Positions 44,281-54,902 are shown, counted from the stretch's first letter. The stretch: DNA of 64,000 nucleotides from Paenibacillus physcomitrellae (GCF_002240225.1 NZ_CP022584.1:2248501-2312500); one strand, 5' to 3'. Made by a program: numbers and translations. The notes: generated by a model from the sequence alone, not told the origin.

Positions 44281-45313
44281 GACGTTTCCTCCCCCCAACT
44301 TCATTTTCGTAATAAACCCATAATGCGCTGCTGCGGAAGACCAGTGCCGTAAAGATCAGGATGATGACGAACAGCACCCAGGCAAGCGCGGAGCCGTAGC
44401 CCATTTTGAACCACATAAAGGCATTTTGGTATAAATAATAAGCGTAAAAGAGCAAAGAATTATCTGGCCCGCCAGCCGTCAGGAAACCCTGCGTAAACGT
44501 CTGGAACGCGCCGATCATACTGGTCACCGTGTTAAAGAACAAAATAGGAGAGATTTGCGGCAGCGTAACGTTCCAAAATTTGCGCCAGGCGGTGGCGCCG
44601 TCGATATCCGCTTGTTCGTAAAGGCTCTGCGGAATATCCGTCAAGCCGGCCAGGTAAATAATCATATTTCCGCCGACCGTCCACAAGCTCATGATGATGA
44701 TCGCCGGCATGGCCCAGGAAGGGCTCGTCAGCCAGCCCGGCCCCTCAATGCCGAATACTCTCAGCACCGAATTGATCAGACCTACGTTCGGATTGAAAAT
44801 CCAAATAAACAGCACGACCTGCGCAACCCCCTGCACCAGAGTAGGCATATAATAGATGGTCCGGAACAGATAGATCGTCCGCAGCTTCAGATTCATCAGC
44901 AGGGCGATCAGCAGGGACAAAGCCACCTGCAGCGGCACGCTGACCAGCGTGTAGTAAAAAGTCACGCCGAGCGATTTGTAAAAGATGCTGTCCTTAAACA
45001 ACATCCGGTAGTTATCGGTCCCGATCCACACCGGCGGATTGACGACCTCCCATTGCGTAAAGCTGATATAAAGCGAAAAAATCATCGGTCCGAGCGTAAA
45101 CAGAAGGAAACCTACGACCCACACCGACACAAACATATAAAAGCTGGCGGTTTTGGTCCGCATCACTTTTTTCTTGACTAAAAATCTCGTAACCGCAAAC
45201 AGAACCGCGTACAGGATCACGATCAAAGTCAGGAAAGGGAGAAGCGGCAGCAGAACTGCCGGCATCCCCATGTTTTCATAAAACCGGTAAAGTGTTTCGA
45301 TTAATCCGTTCAT
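44258..45313 (-). CDS. CUT1 sugar ABC permease, MalF type
   Basis: A 351-residue permease, longer than most of its type. It has an extra N-terminal membrane segment (about residues 17-40), then six core segments and an EAA loop (LYEQADIDGATAWRKFWN), and ends in a very basic tail RKRRVRKQKA. It lies 15 bases after the binding-protein gene and overlaps the MalG partner. No ATPase is nearby. Confidence 0.92.
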   Translation of the reverse strand: MNGLIETLYRFYENMGMPAVLLPLLPFLTLIVILYAVLFAVTRFLVKKKVMRTKTASFYMFVSVWVVGFLLFTLGPMIFSLYISFTQWEVVNPPVWIGTDNYRMLFKDSIFYKSLGVTFYYTLVSVPLQVALSLLIALLMNLKLRTIYLFRTIYYMPTLVQGVAQVVLFIWIFNPNVGLINSVLRVFGIEGPGWLTSPSWAMPAIIIMSLWTVGGNMIIYLAGLTDIPQSLYEQADIDGATAWRKFWNVTLPQISPILFFNTVTSMIGAFQTFTQGFLTAGGPDNSLLFYAYYLYQNAFMWFKMGYGSALAWVLFVIILIFTALVFRSSALWVYYENEVGGRKRRVRKQKA

Positions 45314-45328
45314 AGGCCGCTCCTGTCT

Positions 45329-46615
45329 TTATTGTTGTAGGATTTTGTTGATCTTCTCGGCCACCTGCGGGAAAACTACCTTGACGTCCTGCTTGCCGAT
45401 GCCGATCGGCGTCTGGTCGTCAATGGCTTTCAGCTCGTTGTTGATTTCGTTCGTGCGTTTTTGCGCTTCCTGGATATGTTGATTGTCTGCGGCATAAACA
45501 AACGCGTTCAGATTTTTGTCCGGGAAGATTTGCTCGAAAGCATCCATGGCACTTGCGAGCACAGGTACGCCGTAAGCGCTTTTATTTCCGCCAATAATCT
45601 TTTGGGCTTCATCACTTTGCGTCAGGTAAGTAATGAAGGCTTTGGCCGCATCCGGATTTTTGCTGTCCTTGCTCAGCGCCAGGCCATCCACTTCTTTGGA
45701 GCCGCCGTTGCCTGGGAATGGAACCAGGTCCCAGTCAAAACCTTCAGTATCGGCCATTTGCGGAATACTCCATGGACCAAAGTCGGTATACATGCCGATT
45801 CGGCCGGAGAGGAACCAGTTCATCATGTCCTGCCCCTGTTTCTCGTTATCGCTTGGCACGGTGCCGGCCTGTTTCGTGGAAACGATATATTCTCCGGCTT
45901 GAATGGCCTCCGGCGAATCCAGCGTGGACTTGCTCAAATCATCGGAATAATATTGGCCGCCAAAGGCATAAATCCAGTTGCCGATCCAGAGCGGCTCGGA
46001 GCCGTAAATTTTGGAGGAGCCTTCGCCGCTGGTAATCTTTTTGGCGATTTCGTCGAATTGCTCCGTCGTCATCGGTTCGGTTTTGCTTGGAAGCTCGATG
46101 TTGTTCTTGGCGAACAAGTCTTTGTTGATCGCCATAACCTTCGGTTTGATGATAAATGGCGCTGCATAGGTTTTGCCGTCAATGGACATTGCATCAACCA
46201 GGGACTGTGAGCTAAACACGGAAGGATCGATTTGTAACTCCTGGAAAGCGCTTGCAAATCCAGGTAAATCTCCTCCGGAGACCAAGATGACATCCGGGGT
46301 GGTGCCGCCAGCGATCATCGTTTGGAGTTTGGTCAAATAATCCTGCTGAATCCACTGACTTTCTACCTTGATGTCCGGATTGTGGCTTTGGAAATTATCA
46401 ATCACCTGCTTGATGGCATCGGCTTCCGTCTGAGCTCCCCAAAAGGCAAATGTGATATTCCCTTTCGGGCCTGCCCCTGCACCGCCAGCGTCACTTTGAT
46501 TACCGGTATTTGCATTGCCAGCTGCATCGTTCGAAGCATTATTCGAGCCGCTGCCGCATGCCGTCAAACCCCATACAACGAGTAAAGACAAAACCAGGAT
46601 AGACCATTTTCTCAT
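45329..46615 (-). CDS. Sugar-binding lipoprotein of a CUT1 ABC importer
   Basis: A 428-residue family 1 solute-binding lipoprotein; lipobox GLTAC puts the lipidated Cys at residue 20, followed by an Asn/Gly/Ala-rich linker. The mature domain opens NITFAFWGAQTEADAIKQVIDNF. It is the first gene of the importer/glycosidase operon and lies 76 bases after the LacI regulator gene, with an 8-bp hairpin between them. The partner enzymes suggest an oligosaccharide ligand, perhaps alpha-galactosyl- or alpha-glucosyl-containing. Confidence 0.92.
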   Translation of the reverse strand: MRKWSILVLSLLVVWGLTACGSGSNNASNDAAGNANTGNQSDAGGAGAGPKGNITFAFWGAQTEADAIKQVIDNFQSHNPDIKVESQWIQQDYLTKLQTMIAGGTTPDVILVSGGDLPGFASAFQELQIDPSVFSSQSLVDAMSIDGKTYAAPFIIKPKVMAINKDLFAKNNIELPSKTEPMTTEQFDEIAKKITSGEGSSKIYGSEPLWIGNWIYAFGGQYYSDDLSKSTLDSPEAIQAGEYIVSTKQAGTVPSDNEKQGQDMMNWFLSGRIGMYTDFGPWSIPQMADTEGFDWDLVPFPGNGGSKEVDGLALSKDSKNPDAAKAFITYLTQSDEAQKIIGGNKSAYGVPVLASAMDAFEQIFPDKNLNAFVYAADNQHIQEAQKRTNEINNELKAIDDQTPIGIGKQDVKVVFPQVAEKINKILQQ

Positions 46616-46642
46616 ATATAATCTCCCCCTAATGGTAGAAAT

Positions 46643-46665
46643 GCGGCTGTCGTCATAACAGCCGC
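46643..46665 (-). other. Perfect 8-bp hairpin between LacI and binding-protein genes
   Basis: GCGGCTGT (46643-46650) and ACAGCCGC (46658-46665) pair across a 7-base loop. No T run follows on the minus strand, so it is not a classical terminator. It could protect the 5' end of the binding-protein mRNA or attenuate read-through from the regulator gene. Confidence 0.5.
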
Positions 46666-46691
46666 TCTATCGGTTGCAAGCTGTTTATTGC

Positions 46692-47753
<1,062 letters not shown>

Positions 47754-47835
47754 TCACCTTTTCACTTCATATTTGGGAAACACCCCTCACTGTTATTTTA
47801 TAATGTTGCCGAGAATTTGCCAATCAAATCCGCTT

Positions 47836-47852
47836 TTTGTTTACTAAACAAA
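47836..47852. promoter_or_regulatory. Perfect 17-bp palindrome TTTGTTTACTAAACAAA, candidate LacI operator
   Basis: Eight-base arms around a single central base, about 90 bases upstream of the LacI start. Its left half plus centre recurs exactly at 47985 near the GH36 promoter. This supports a shared regulator acting on both sides of the divergent region. Confidence 0.55.
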
Positions 47853-47984
47853 TCGAAGTATCATTGCGTTTTCAATATAACATAGATCAAATTTCTCGAC
47901 AATACCCCTATTTTGAATCGCTTACAAAATATTTTATAACGTTTATCTTTATGAAAATATAATTTTTATGGTTTTTTCGGCATT

Positions 47985-48030
47985 TTTGTTTACTATACGT
48001 TTCGTAAAATATATACTCTAAACGAACAAA
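47985..48030. promoter_or_regulatory. GH36 promoter with two further LacI-like half-operators
   Basis: TTTGTTTACTATACGTTT (starts 47985) and CTAAACGAACAAA (48018-48030) echo the upstream palindrome and flank a plausible promoter, TTTACT (47989-47994), 17 bases, TATACT (48012-48017). A repressor bound here would cover both boxes. The ribosome site AGGAGG follows shortly before the GH36 ATG. Confidence 0.5.
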
Positions 48031-48056
48031 ATAAATGGATATCATCAGGAGGCATT

Positions 48057-49853
48057 ATGAAAAGTTTGCTTACTCACTCTTATCCCACCGTATCGTTTCA
48101 GAACACCGATAACTTTTTTACCGTTTCCCAAAGAATCGAATCTCTTGAGGAAGGTTTGTGGCTGGTTCATGTCCATTTGACCGCTCAGAGCGATGAACAG
48201 CCTCCGGTCTGCCGGCTGGAATGGTCCTACCCCGCCATCGATATCCACTCCATGTGGCATCCCGGCACCGACCGGAATAAAGCCTTTCAAATCGATTGGA
48301 ACGAAGGATTCCAGTCCCGCAATACATCGCTGGCTCCTGTCGTTTCCTTGTTCAGCCACGAAGGGCGAAACCGGCTGACCTTTGCTTTTACAGAGGCTCT
48401 GAATGAGGTAACTCTTAAAGCCGGCCTCCGCGAGGAGGACTCCTCCTTCACCTGTTCCATCACGCTGTTTGAAACGCCAGTGCCAAATCGGGGCTCGAAT
48501 GAATATACAGCCACTCTTCGTATGGACTGCAGGGATCTTCCTTACTATGAAGCGCTCAAAGGAGTTACCGAATGGTGGGAACAGCAGCCCGGCTTCCAAC
48601 CCGCCCACGTTCCTGAAACAGCCTGGAACCCGATGTATTCCACCTGGTATTCGTTTCATCAGGAAGTAATGGCTGAGGAACTGGAACGGGAAGCCCGGCT
48701 CGCCAAAGAGATCGGCTGCGATACGATCATTGTCGATGACGGCTGGCAAACCGAAGATAATCAGCGGGGATATGCCTATACCGGGGACTGGGAGGTTTGC
48801 AGCGCAAAAATTCCGGACATGAAAGCACATGTCGCCAGCATTCACCAGCTTGGCATGAAATTTATGCTCTGGTATTCCGTTCCCTTTATCGGGCGGAACA
48901 GCAAGGCCTGGGGGCGATTTGCCGACAAGCTCTTGAGCGTTGACGAGAAGCTGAATGCCGGCGTACTCGACCCGCGTTATCCGGAGGTAAGAGAATATTT
49001 AATTCAGATCTATGAACAGGCCGTAAGGGATTGGAACATTGACGGGCTCAAGCTCGACTTCGTTGACAGCTTCCGGCTGAATGACAGTTCAAACCACGCA
49101 GCCTGCAGCACAGGGCATCCAGGACAGGATGACGTTTCTGTACCGGAGGCTATTGACCGCTTAATGACTGATGTGATGGAGCGGCTTAGAGCTATCAAGC
49201 CGGATATCCTGATCGAATTCCGGCAGACCTATATTGGTCCGCTGATGCGAAAGTACGGCAATATGTTCCGCGCCAGCGACTGCCCTAACGATTTCATCCA
49301 AAATCGGGTACGCACGCTGGATCTGCGTTTACTATCAGGCCGTACTGCCGTTCATTCCGATATGATCATGTTTAATCACCGCGATTCGGTTGCGAATGCG
49401 GCTATGCAAATGATCCATATTCTATTTTCCGTTCCCCAAATTTCCGTGCGTCTGGACCAGATCGGGAGTCAGCACCTGAGTATGCTCCGCTTCTGGACCG
49501 CATTCTGCAGGGAGCACCGCGATGTTCTCCTGGAAGGAGAACTCCGCCCGGACTATCCGGAACTGCTGTATCCTCTCGTCTCAGCTCGTAACGGAGGCAA
49601 ACAGATTATTGCCGTATACGCCAATTCCATTGTGAACATCGAGGACCCTTTTGAGCAGCTTATCGTGGTTAACGGAACAGCCGGAGACCGATTGGTCGTC
49701 CGTTCTTCCCTTTCAGCCATCACCTGCCGTATGGAGGTTCTCGATTGCTGCGGTCAAACCCTGCAGTCCCAAACGTGGAATTGGACAAAAGGCCTGCATG
49801 AAATAGCCGTTCCTTCAGCCGGTCTGGTCCGCTTTACAGCAACTGAGGGGTAA
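48057..49853 (+). CDS. Alpha-galactosidase, glycoside hydrolase family 36
   Basis: A 598-residue GH36-type retaining alpha-galactosidase, on the short side for the family (many are about 730), apparently with a reduced N-terminal beta domain. The (beta/alpha)8 barrel shows TIIVDDGWQTED, the nucleophile region DGLKLDFVD (D334) and the acid/base region FRASDCPND (D408). No signal peptide, so it works inside the cell. It is divergent from the LacI/importer operon and behind operator-like repeats, so it is probably induced together with the importer to hydrolyse imported alpha-galactosides. Confidence 0.9.
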   Translation: MKSLLTHSYPTVSFQNTDNFFTVSQRIESLEEGLWLVHVHLTAQSDEQPPVCRLEWSYPAIDIHSMWHPGTDRNKAFQIDWNEGFQSRNTSLAPVVSLFSHEGRNRLTFAFTEALNEVTLKAGLREEDSSFTCSITLFETPVPNRGSNEYTATLRMDCRDLPYYEALKGVTEWWEQQPGFQPAHVPETAWNPMYSTWYSFHQEVMAEELEREARLAKEIGCDTIIVDDGWQTEDNQRGYAYTGDWEVCSAKIPDMKAHVASIHQLGMKFMLWYSVPFIGRNSKAWGRFADKLLSVDEKLNAGVLDPRYPEVREYLIQIYEQAVRDWNIDGLKLDFVDSFRLNDSSNHAACSTGHPGQDDVSVPEAIDRLMTDVMERLRAIKPDILIEFRQTYIGPLMRKYGNMFRASDCPNDFIQNRVRTLDLRLLSGRTAVHSDMIMFNHRDSVANAAMQMIHILFSVPQISVRLDQIGSQHLSMLRFWTAFCREHRDVLLEGELRPDYPELLYPLVSARNGGKQIIAVYANSIVNIEDPFEQLIVVNGTAGDRLVVRSSLSAITCRMEVLDCCGQTLQSQTWNWTKGLHEIAVPSAGLVRFTATEG

Positions 49854-49878
49854 GAGAGGCGTTCCAGCAAGGGACATG

Positions 49879-49962
49879 GGTGCCTCAGGAAATATAACCC
49901 TGCAAGGTGGACCGACTTGTCTGCGGCAGGGATAGGAGAAACTTGGCCGCAGCCTGAGGCCC
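49879..49962 (+). other. Foldable intergenic element, possible structured RNA
   Basis: GCCTCAGG (49882-49889) pairs with CCTGAGGC (49953-49960), enclosing TGCGGC (49922-49927) with GCCGCA (49946-49951) and an unpaired 30-base arm that can form a small further hairpin. This gives a closed multi-branch fold of about 80 bases between GH36 and the membrane glycosyltransferase. No T run follows, so it is not a terminator. It matches no riboswitch class I know. Confidence 0.4.
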
Positions 49963-50088
49963 CTATTCTCTATGAATCGGGGGATTTACGATCTGGTGAA
50001 CGCTCCCAGTGAATCTACGTCCGGGTCCTTACCATTCTTCTCTATCGAACTAAGGGAATTTTACTGCCGGAAGGAGGGGTGAAGGAAG

Positions 50089-51651
50089 ATGCGGGGATTA
50101 TCTCAAGCCTATACTTTTTGCCAACAACACCGTTATACACTATTATTTTTTGTTCTTGGCGTCCTCCTGCGGATTCTGCAGCTAGGCTCGATTCCTCCGG
50201 GGCTGAATCAGGACGAAGCCTCTATCGGATATGATGCCTTTTCCATTCTTCATTATGGAATCGACCGCAACAGCATGCCTATGCCTGTCCATTTAATTGC
50301 GTGGGGAAGCGGTCAGAACGCCTTATATGCTTATTTATCCATGCCATTTATCGCGGTTATGGGTCTTACTCCGCTGTCTGTAAGGCTGCTGGGCGTGTTG
50401 GCTGGCATTGCTGCCATGCCCGTGTTCTGCCTGCTTGCCCGGCATCTCTTCCGTTCCCAAGCCGCAGCTCCGGTCGCCATGCTGCTTATAGCTATAAATC
50501 CCTGGCACATCATGATGTCCAGATGGGCTTTGGAGTCTAATTTGTTCCCTACTCTGGTTTTGTTTGCCGTTTACTGCCTGGTAAAAGCGCTTCAGTCGCC
50601 GCGTTGGTTCTATGCTTTTACGACTGTTATGGCCATATCGCTGTATGCTTATGGAACAGCTTATTTCTTCGTTCCGGTGTTCCTCACTCTGATCGCCTTC
50701 TTGTTGTTCAAACGCAAACAGCTTAGCCTAAGAATGCTGCTGCTGAATTTCCTGCTGTTTATCATAATAGGCTTACCTATTCTATTATTTCTGTTAATCA
50801 ACTGGCTGAATCTGCCTTCTATCATTACTCCGTTATTGTCCATACCCAGATTGACTGTGCCGCGCGTTGAAACCGTTACCACTTTTAGCGATGGACATTT
50901 CCTTCTCTCGGCAAGGGAGCATATACACAGCTTTATATCCCTTCTGCTGTCGGGCAGTGATGGTTTGCCTTGGAATTCAATCTCACCGTTCGGGTATGCA
51001 TATCCTATTGGCCTTCCATTTGCTTTGCTCGGTCTGATTGCATCCATCTGGGCTTTGCGCAGCAACCGAGAGCCTCTTCAAGCCATCATCCTGTTGTGGC
51101 TGGGCTCTGCTGTTCTGATGGTTCTCATCATAGAGGTAAATATTAACCGGGTTAATGTTATATTTTACCCGATTATCTTGTTAATCTGCGGGGGTGTCCT
51201 GTTCTTTCACCGAATAAAGAAAGGGTTAAGCATTCTTTGCGCAGCCGCATTTCTTATTTACTTTTCAGCGTTCGCAGCTGTCTATTTCCGGGATTATCCG
51301 AAACAAATCAGCACTGTTTTTGCCAACCATTTAGGTGATGCGATTGATTTTGCCTCCGCCTCGACGCCGGGTACGATTTATATCACAAACAGAATTAACA
51401 TGCCTTATATTTATGTGCTTTTTTACGAAAAGACCCGGACAGCCGACTTTATAAAAAGTGTGGTCTATGCCAATCCCGGCCAAGACTTTCAGCAAGTGTC
51501 TTCGTTTGGAAGATACCGGTTTGGGACTCCTTTCTTTCACAAGGCTCAACAAGCTGCTTACATTTTTGACGAAGGCGACCCACTTCCGCCAGCAAGCAGC
51601 GGCCTTATTTTTAAACGGTTTGGCCGGTATACGGTGGTGCTTGTTTTATGA
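50089..51651 (+). CDS. GT39/ArnT-like membrane glycosyltransferase
   Basis: A 520-residue polytopic membrane protein with about 11-12 membrane segments. The first outside loop holds PPGLNQDEASIGYDAF, the acidic Asp-Glu motif characteristic of GT-C enzymes that use lipid-linked sugars. The C-terminal 120 residues are soluble and probably extracytoplasmic. It likely transfers a sugar from a polyprenyl-phosphate donor to a surface acceptor. GGAAGGAGGGG precedes the ATG. It stands alone on the plus strand between GH36 and a bidirectional terminator; a possible structured element lies upstream. Confidence 0.8.
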   Translation: MRGLSQAYTFCQQHRYTLLFFVLGVLLRILQLGSIPPGLNQDEASIGYDAFSILHYGIDRNSMPMPVHLIAWGSGQNALYAYLSMPFIAVMGLTPLSVRLLGVLAGIAAMPVFCLLARHLFRSQAAAPVAMLLIAINPWHIMMSRWALESNLFPTLVLFAVYCLVKALQSPRWFYAFTTVMAISLYAYGTAYFFVPVFLTLIAFLLFKRKQLSLRMLLLNFLLFIIIGLPILLFLLINWLNLPSIITPLLSIPRLTVPRVETVTTFSDGHFLLSAREHIHSFISLLLSGSDGLPWNSISPFGYAYPIGLPFALLGLIASIWALRSNREPLQAIILLWLGSAVLMVLIIEVNINRVNVIFYPIILLICGGVLFFHRIKKGLSILCAAAFLIYFSAFAAVYFRDYPKQISTVFANHLGDAIDFASASTPGTIYITNRINMPYIYVLFYEKTRTADFIKSVVYANPGQDFQQVSSFGRYRFGTPFFHKAQQAAYIFDEGDPLPPASSGLIFKRFGRYTVVLVL

Positions 51652-51710
51652 TGAGAGGTCTATTCTCCACTCCATCTGATCTATTCCTGCTTTGCATTTC
51701 ATGCAAATAC

Positions 51711-51753
51711 AAAAACGCTGCACAGAACCTCATAGGCTCCATGCAGCGTTTTT
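51711..51753. terminator. Bidirectional terminator
   Basis: A perfect 12-bp stem AAAAACGCTGCA/TGCAGCGTTTTT with a 19-base loop. It lies 60 bases after the membrane glycosyltransferase stop and 60 bases before the GH30 stop on the other strand, so it can end both transcripts. Confidence 0.85.
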
Positions 51754-51812
51754 AACTTATCTATCTTATGATTCAAAATGCTTCAAAATCCATAGCCTCT
51801 ATCCAAGATCCA

Positions 51813-53168
51813 TCAATAGCTGGCTGGAATTTGAATGGAGATGGCGCTTTTGGCCGGCATAGGGAAAGCGATCACATCGTCTCCCTTAAGTTTTAAGCTA
51901 ACCGTCTCTTCCTGCTCACTGTCATTGAAGAGAACGACAGCCTTGGAGGCATCCTTATTCACAAAAGCTACGGAACGGATCGCTTCCTCACTCGATTCAG
52001 AGGCGATTCGCAAAGCGCCCGGACGAATGATTTTGCTGAAATGAGCCAAAGCATAATAATCCAAAGTATAAACAAGCTCTCGCGTCTGCTGGTTAACCTG
52101 CACGATTCCCCGGCATGTGCTGTTGCCAAATCCCGGGACCGTGGGTCCATTTTGCTCATCCAGCGCCATATTCCACAGAATAAAGGATTTGCTATGGTTG
52201 CGCAGAATCTCAATTCCCGTACGCATCACGTTGCTAAAAGCTTGTTCGAAAGGAGGAATCCATTCCCCGCCGGAGCCTTCCGTGAAATGCACTTCCTTGC
52301 CCGGGAATTTCTCGAACACTTCGCTTTGCGCCGACGGTTTCCCGCCGTACCAGTGCCAAGCTACACCATCCACCTGCTCCATCGCTTGCTCGAACACGGT
52401 CGTTGGATAATCGGGACGATCCCAGTTATGATCATAACAAAGAATTTTGGTATGGAGTCCATGACTGACGAATGCAGGCTTCAAATGATCTCTAACAAAT
52501 TCGGCCTGCGCCTCGGCCAACATCTTCATGCTTGGATAATGGCTTGGCTCATAAAGCGGTTCATTTTGCGGTGTTACCGCGTAAATATCAAGACCTTTAT
52601 CTTTATAAGCTTGGATATAGCGCGCAAAATATTCGGCAAAAGCCGGATAATATTCTTTCTTCAGTTCTCCTGTTTTCATCGAACCGCTGGTCTTCATCCA
52701 GGCGGGTGCGCTCCACGGTGAAGCAAATAACTTCACTTCAGGGTTCAGCTTCCTGGCTTTGTGCAGCAGAGGAATAATATCTCCTTCATCATGGGCAATG
52801 GAGAAATGCTCCAGCTCCGGATCGGTCTCGCCTTCAGGCCTATCATTATAGCTGTAAATGGATCTGGCGTAGTCCGAAGCTCCCATTGGATTTCGTAATA
52901 CAGACAATCCTATGCCTTCCGACGGGTCAAACAAACGGGTCATAACCTCCGCCTGCTGCCCTTCATCCAGAATTTGATGAATCAGATAAGCGGCCGAATC
53001 CGTAAAGGATGCTCCGAATCCATCTATCTCCTGAAAGGTTTCTTTCTCATCCAAAGTTACAGTAACCTTTTCTCCATCCGGTTTAGAACGGCTCGCCAGC
53101 TGCACCGCGGATTGCTGAATGAACAGTTCGCCTTCTCCTTTGGACTGGTAAATCAATAGCTCGGACAT
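51813..53168 (-). CDS. Glycoside hydrolase family 30 (glucosylceramidase-like)
   Basis: A 451-residue GH30 enzyme: opening IDGFGASFTDSAA, SPWSAPAWMKTSGSM, acid/base E203 in VTPQNEPLYEP and nucleophile E297 in VHFTEGSGGEW, then a C-terminal beta domain. The pattern fits the glucosylceramidase-type subfamilies that cleave beta-glucosides, beta-xylosides or beta-1,6-glucans. It has no signal peptide, so it probably processes imported oligosaccharides. Start at the ATG at 53168 has GGAGG 7 bases upstream. It is the last gene of the LplABC-type operon, after a hairpin. Confidence 0.93.
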   Translation of the reverse strand: MSELLIYQSKGEGELFIQQSAVQLASRSKPDGEKVTVTLDEKETFQEIDGFGASFTDSAAYLIHQILDEGQQAEVMTRLFDPSEGIGLSVLRNPMGASDYARSIYSYNDRPEGETDPELEHFSIAHDEGDIIPLLHKARKLNPEVKLFASPWSAPAWMKTSGSMKTGELKKEYYPAFAEYFARYIQAYKDKGLDIYAVTPQNEPLYEPSHYPSMKMLAEAQAEFVRDHLKPAFVSHGLHTKILCYDHNWDRPDYPTTVFEQAMEQVDGVAWHWYGGKPSAQSEVFEKFPGKEVHFTEGSGGEWIPPFEQAFSNVMRTGIEILRNHSKSFILWNMALDEQNGPTVPGFGNSTCRGIVQVNQQTRELVYTLDYYALAHFSKIIRPGALRIASESSEEAIRSVAFVNKDASKAVVLFNDSEQEETVSLKLKGDDVIAFPMPAKSAISIQIPASY

Positions 53169-53217
53169 GAAGTCGCCTCCTGATGCTCGAATTAGAGTTA
53201 AGCACAAATTAGGGTAA

Positions 53218-53243
53218 AGAAGAGCCCTTTTCAAGGCCCTTCT
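53218..53243 (-). other. Hairpin after the LplA-type binding-protein gene
   Basis: An imperfect 9-bp stem (AGAAGGGCC with GGCTCTTCT, one G-T pair) with a short loop, about 13 bases after the binding-protein stop and before the GH30 gene. Weak T tract; probable partial terminator or mRNA-end stabiliser. Confidence 0.45.
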
Positions 53244-53255
53244 CCATTTAGCTCA

Positions 53256-54902
53256 TTACTTGATTCCCAGTTTCTCTCTGTTAGCCTGCATTTTCTCGCT
53301 GCGAATGTCTACAATTTTGCTCCAGTTGTTATCATCCAGGAATTTCTTGTAAGCATCCAGCGTTTTATTGAAATCATCATCCGTCTTAGATCTGATCAGA
53401 CTAACCAGCGTAGTATTCCAAGTTGTGTCAATTGCGGACAACGAACGTGCCTCCGCCGTACCTTGATCCGGGTTGATATTTTCCAGAATGAAATGCGGTT
53501 TCAGCTTGCCATTGCCCCATTCCTGCATTTGCTTGATCGCCTCAGGAGAGGAGTCTTTGTTAAGGGCTTTATAACGGTCGTGTCCGAAGAAAATGAATTC
53601 GCCCATCCGGTAGTCCTTTTTGAACTTGTCGGAGTTAGTCAACTGCAGCTCTTTAACAGCCGGCAGGAATTCTACCGTTCCGTCCGAATTTTTCTTGTAC
53701 GTTTCGCCTTCAATACCGAAGTTCACCAATGCCTGGCCTTCGTCACTCAGCAAATAAGTAAAGACTTGGATCGCTTTGGCTGGGTCTTTAGCTTTTTTCG
53801 TGATGTAGTTGATCATCCAGCCTGTAATACCCGATTGGTTCAGCGTTGGCTGGTTGCCAACCGTGCTTTGTGGTCCATCGACCGCGATGTATTTATCCTC
53901 AGGGTTGTTGGTCATAAACGTCTGCAGGTTGCCGCCTTGCTGTGGCACACCGTCGAGCATGATCGTTGCATATTTACCGGATTTAACTTTCTCTTCAAAA
54001 GCCGTACCGTCATCGGCAAAGCTGTCATCACTGATATCGCCGTTACGGTAAACGGTGTTAAGCGTTTTCAACCAGGTCAAGTAATCTTCATCCAGGTTGC
54101 GGTTATAGAACTTGCCGTCTTTGTCTTCCAGCGGCACGCCCAGGTAATCCTGAAGCACATCGCCCAGCGAACCTGTACCTGTTCCAATCGAGTTAAAGCC
54201 AAACGGAATCAATTGCGGGAACTGGCTTTTGATCTTCTCCATAGCACTTTCAAATTCTTCCGGTGTTTTCATACTAGGTTTGCCGATTGCCTCATACACG
54301 TCCTGGCGAATAATAAAGGCTGTTTTTGCCGGAATGGTACCGCTGTCATAATCGGCCTGCGTATTGGAGTAGTCGGGGTATCCGTACGTTTTGCCGTCTT
54401 TCTGCTGGAACCAGTTCATTGTATCCTTAGCAGCTACCTGGTTGAAATATGGATCATATTTCTCGGCCAGATCGTTAAGCGGCAGCGCCCATGTGGAAGC
54501 TTTCTGCGCAACGGCTGAATTGGAATCAAAGACCGTAATAATGTCAGGCATATCTCCGCCGGCGAAGAAGGTATTCAGTTTTGTATCGTCACCGGTGATG
54601 AATTTAATGTTGATATTCAAATCCTCTTTAATCTTTTTGGTTACTGTATCTTTACCGAAGTCTGTATTCCACCAGTCCGCATTAACGTACCAGGTCAGAT
54701 CGGTTGTTTCCTTCTTCGTATCAAGCTTCCATGCCGGTGTCGATGGGTCCGGTGTATAGCGGCCATCCAGATCCGGAAGAGCAGCGCTCTTGGAACCTCC
54801 TCCGCCTCCGGAACCGCAGGCAGTGATTGTCAGCATGATTGCCAGCAGAACGGCACCCAGCGAAACCCCTTTTTTCCGCAATACTTTACTCATCTTTATC
54901 AT
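53256..54902 (-). CDS. LplA-type solute-binding lipoprotein
   Basis: A 548-residue binding lipoprotein of the large LplA/YtcQ type, longer than the roughly 430-residue binders elsewhere in the window. The lipobox ITAC puts the lipidated Cys at residue 29. Segments such as LTWYVNADWWNTDFGKDTVTKK and FTYLLSDEGQALVNFGIEGETY are typical. It captures the ligand for the two permeases upstream in the operon (54978-56857). The downstream GH30 suggests a beta-linked oligosaccharide. A cre-like sequence (AAAGCGTTTACC, near 54928) lies just upstream of its start. Confidence 0.92.
   Translation of the reverse strand: MIKMSKVLRKKGVSLGAVLLAIMLTITACGSGGGGGSKSAALPDLDGRYTPDPSTPAWKLDTKKETTDLTWYVNADWWNTDFGKDTVTKKIKEDLNINIKFITGDDTKLNTFFAGGDMPDIITVFDSNSAVAQKASTWALPLNDLAEKYDPYFNQVAAKDTMNWFQQKDGKTYGYPDYSNTQADYDSGTIPAKTAFIIRQDVYEAIGKPSMKTPEEFESAMEKIKSQFPQLIPFGFNSIGTGTGSLGDVLQDYLGVPLEDKDGKFYNRNLDEDYLTWLKTLNTVYRNGDISDDSFADDGTAFEEKVKSGKYATIMLDGVPQQGGNLQTFMTNNPEDKYIAVDGPQSTVGNQPTLNQSGITGWMINYITKKAKDPAKAIQVFTYLLSDEGQALVNFGIEGETYKKNSDGTVEFLPAVKELQLTNSDKFKKDYRMGEFIFFGHDRYKALNKDSSPEAIKQMQEWGNGKLKPHFILENINPDQGTAEARSLSAIDTTWNTTLVSLIRSKTDDDFNKTLDAYKKFLDDNNWSKIVDIRSEKMQANREKLGIK

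Noticed and set aside
49853..50088. Known riboswitch ahead of the membrane glycosyltransferase
   Set aside because: I compared it from memory with common classes (guanidine, fluoride, THF, preQ1, SAM) and saw no signature, so it is listed only as a foldable element.
53463..54518. Plus-strand open frame opposite the LplA-type gene
   Set aside because: Antisense shadow; Val/Phe/His-rich with no recognisable domain.
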